DNA from: Vibrio sp. HI00D65
Lineage (GTDB): Bacteria; Pseudomonadota; Gammaproteobacteria; Enterobacterales; Vibrionaceae
DNA: 64,000 nucleotides
Direction of reading: 5' to 3'
Assembly: GCF_001635455.1 (NCBI RefSeq)
Contig: NZ_LWEH01000013.1
Location: 1-64,000, forward strand
The notes under the pieces were generated by a model. That model did no database searches, was not told where the DNA came from, and was given only the letters and a program-made list of their open reading frames with translations. The position numbers were made by a program, and so were the translations under genes. Below, piece by piece: positions 62,291 to 64,000 of the stretch. Every line of letters starts with the position of its first letter. The stretch's first letter is position 1.

Positions 62291-63187
62291 ATGGAAGCTT
62301 CAAGATATAAACGCATTTTATCGAGAGCAAACCTGTCGAGGATTGGTTTGGTGGCAACTGCCCTGATGCTCGAAGGATGCAACTCCGCATTGCTCGACCC
62401 TAAAGGTAGTGTTGGTGTTCAGGAAAAAGAGCTGATTATTACTGCTTTACTCCTGATGCTGATTGTCGTTATCCCCGTGATTCTAATGACGGTCTACTTT
62501 GCTTATAGATACCGCGAAACCAATACCACGGAAGAGTATGCCCCAGACTGGGCGCACTCGACCAAGATTGAAATCGTAGTATGGACGATTCCAATCATCA
62601 TTATTGCGATTCTTGCGACCATCACTTGGCGTTCAACACATGAACTAGAGCCATCTAAGCCTCTAGAGAGTGATATACAGCCAATGGTGATTGAAGTGGT
62701 ATCGCTGGACTGGAAATGGCTGTTCATCTACCCGGAACAACACATTGCAACGGTTAACTACGTGGCGTTCCCGAAAGATGTTCCTGTTACGTTTAGGCTG
62801 ACTTCAGACAACATCATGAACGCATTCTTTATCCCGCGTCTTGGTTCGCAGATCTATGCGATGCCGGGAATGGTGACCAAGTTGAACCTGATTGCAAACC
62901 ACGAAGGTGACTTCAAAGGCTTTGCATCGAACTACAGTGGAGAAGGTTTCTCTCAGATGAAATTCACAGCATCAGCACTGCCTGATCAAGTGGCATTTTT
63001 AAACTGGGTGGAGACGGTGAAGGCAAGCCCTGATCGCATTGAAGATTGGGAGCAGTTCCGTTCACTGGCAGCACCAAGTGTCGCTGAACCTGTGACGCTG
63101 TTTTCTAGTGTCCCACCATTTTTGTTCACTGATGTTGTGACCCAGCACCCTGGTTCAATGAACTGTTTGCCGGAAAACCAAGGATAA
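62291..63187 (+). CDS. cyoA: Cytochrome bo3 ubiquinol oxidase subunit II
   Basis: This 298-residue lipoprotein (lipobox MLEGC) has two membrane segments (about 50-75 and 95-115) and a periplasmic cupredoxin-like domain: [20 protein letters not shown], then [20 protein letters not shown] and [20 protein letters not shown]. The binuclear-copper ligands found in cytochrome c oxidases are absent, with Ser-Gly replacing the Cys region, which identifies a quinol oxidase. It assembles with CyoB, encoded five bases later, in the terminal oxidase used at high oxygen. Confidence 0.95.
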   Translation: MEASRYKRILSRANLSRIGLVATALMLEGCNSALLDPKGSVGVQEKELIITALLLMLIVVIPVILMTVYFAYRYRETNTTEEYAPDWAHSTKIEIVVWTIPIIIIAILATITWRSTHELEPSKPLESDIQPMVIEVVSLDWKWLFIYPEQHIATVNYVAFPKDVPVTFRLTSDNIMNAFFIPRLGSQIYAMPGMVTKLNLIANHEGDFKGFASNYSGEGFSQMKFTASALPDQVAFLNWVETVKASPDRIEDWEQFRSLAAPSVAEPVTLFSSVPPFLFTDVVTQHPGSMNCLPENQG

Positions 63188-63192
63188 TCGTA

Positions 63193-64000
63193 ATGTTTGG
63201 AAGATTAACTCTAGAGTCCATTCCCTACCATGAACCTATTATCGTCGTGACACTTGCGGTGATTGCGCTGGTTGGTTTGGCTGTTGTTGCTGCGGTAACG
63301 AAAGCTGGGAAATGGCAATACTTATGGAATGAATGGTTTACTTCAGTAGACCACAAAAAACTGGGCTTCATGTACATTGCTGTTGCAATGATCATGTTGA
63401 TTCGTGGTTTTGCTGATGCGGTAATGATGCGTAGTCAGCAGTTGCTATCCGCTGCAGGCGAGAGCGGTTACTTACCACCGCATCACTATGATCAGATCTT
63501 CACCGCTCATGGTGTGATCATGATTTTCTTTGTGGCGATGCCGCTGGTTATTGGTTTGATGAACATCATCGTACCGCTGCAAATCGGTGCTCGTGATGTT
63601 GCGTTCCCTTATCTAAACAACCTGAGTTTCTGGCTGTTTGTCGTGGGTGTGATCCTAACCAATATGTCACTAGGCCTTGGTGAATTTGGTCGTACAGGTT
63701 GGCTGGCTTATCCGCCACTATCAGGTATTGAGGCAAGCCCTGGAGTCGGGGTGGACTATTGGATATGGGCGCTGCAAATATCTGGTGTCGGTACAACGCT
63801 AACGGGTGTGAACTTCTTTGCGACCATTCTACGCATGCGTACTCCGTCTATGCCAATGATGAAGATGCCAGTGTTCACGTGGGCATCCCTGTGTGCCAAC
63901 ATTTTGATCATCATCTCTTTCCCGATCCTAACGGTAACTATCGCGCTACTGACGCTGGATAGATACATCGGCACGCACTTCTTCACCAATGATCTTGGTG
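63193..64000 (+). CDS. cyoB: Cytochrome bo3 ubiquinol oxidase subunit I (partial, runs off the window)
   Basis: The frame starts at ATG 63193 and is open to the window end, covering about 269 residues of an expected 660 or so. The N-terminus and [20 protein letters not shown] are typical of subunit I. The low-spin haem histidine lies in the conserved segment [15 protein letters not shown], followed by [20 protein letters not shown]. It carries the haem-copper catalytic centre, whose other ligands lie beyond the window. Confidence 0.95.
   Translation, partial: MFGRLTLESIPYHEPIIVVTLAVIALVGLAVVAAVTKAGKWQYLWNEWFTSVDHKKLGFMYIAVAMIMLIRGFADAVMMRSQQLLSAAGESGYLPPHHYDQIFTAHGVIMIFFVAMPLVIGLMNIIVPLQIGARDVAFPYLNNLSFWLFVVGVILTNMSLGLGEFGRTGWLAYPPLSGIEASPGVGVDYWIWALQISGVGTTLTGVNFFATILRMRTPSMPMMKMPVFTWASLCANILIIISFPILTVTIALLTLDRYIGTHFFTNDLG

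Noticed and set aside
1..64000. Prophage, integron, insertion sequence, CRISPR array or tRNA-linked island
   Set aside because: No integrase, transposase, cas gene, regular repeat array, attC-like series or tRNA-like cloverleaf was recognised anywhere in the window.

Overview
The window looks like a chromosomal segment of a marine Vibrio, perhaps of the Splendidus group. This is inferred from protein families and gene neighbourhoods: a vatCDB-iutR-iutA-type aerobactin uptake block, SoxR without SoxS, AhpCF under an OxyR-type operator, and RNase H with a viroplasmin domain. I could not run a search to confirm it. No rRNA, tRNA, CRISPR array, integrase, transposase or phage structural gene was found.

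Layout. 0.2-4 kb: a small lipoprotein, an AraC regulator with the AzlCD branched-chain amino acid exporter, a NIPSNAP protein and an RNase H. 4-8.3 kb: a surface-glycan block of a GT4 glycosyltransferase, a GT2 glycosyltransferase and a Wzx-like flippase, plus a small secreted protein behind a strong inverted repeat. 8.4-11.3 kb: a LysE exporter, two APH-type kinases and a dead GNAT acetyltransferase. 11.4-15.1 kb: DUF3429 protein, periplasmic glutathione peroxidase, ABC1 kinase, DCC-family protein and DUF1439 lipoprotein. 15.3-18.3 kb: redox proteins, namely a double-CDGSH/glutamate-synthase fusion, then an FMN reductase behind a textbook SoxR promoter, then soxR.

18.3-20.0 kb is a gene graveyard with remnants of five genes in a row. 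20.1-28.4 kb is a LacI-controlled uptake locus (LacI, porin, SnoaL-like protein, MFS carrier) divergent from a sodium symporter and an L-serine dehydratase broken by a small deletion. 28.5-33.2 kb carries an Lrp/LysE pair, ahpF and ahpC under a near-perfect OxyR operator, and a divergent VOC protein. 33.5-37 kb holds a serine hydrolase, an RlpA-like lipoprotein and two unknowns.

37-53.8 kb is mainly iron acquisition. One system is an AraC regulator, a Fur box, a secreted enterochelin-esterase-like hydrolase and a catecholate-type TonB receptor. The other is an IutA-like receptor, a GntR regulator, and the FhuB-like permease, binding protein and ATPase, with a Fur box shared with a divergent MFS protein. 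No siderophore synthesis gene lies in the window, which suggests use of siderophores made by others. A secreted trypsin-like protease and an unknown periplasmic protein sit between the two systems. 53.8-55.8 kb holds a decayed amidohydrolase facing a truncated AraC gene. 55.9-61.6 kb holds a Blc lipocalin and a TetR-controlled RND efflux pair. The window ends inside a cytochrome bo3 quinol oxidase operon (cyoA, cyoB).

Main themes: several stress and iron regulators can be matched to sites readable in the DNA (SoxR, OxyR, Fur, LacI, TetR), and the window has many pseudogenes whose individual lesions can be reconstructed. I did not find a clearly new defence or mobile system. The least described pieces are the CDGSH-glutamate synthase fusion, the LacI/SnoaL locus and the LysE-kinase-kinase-GNAT cassette.
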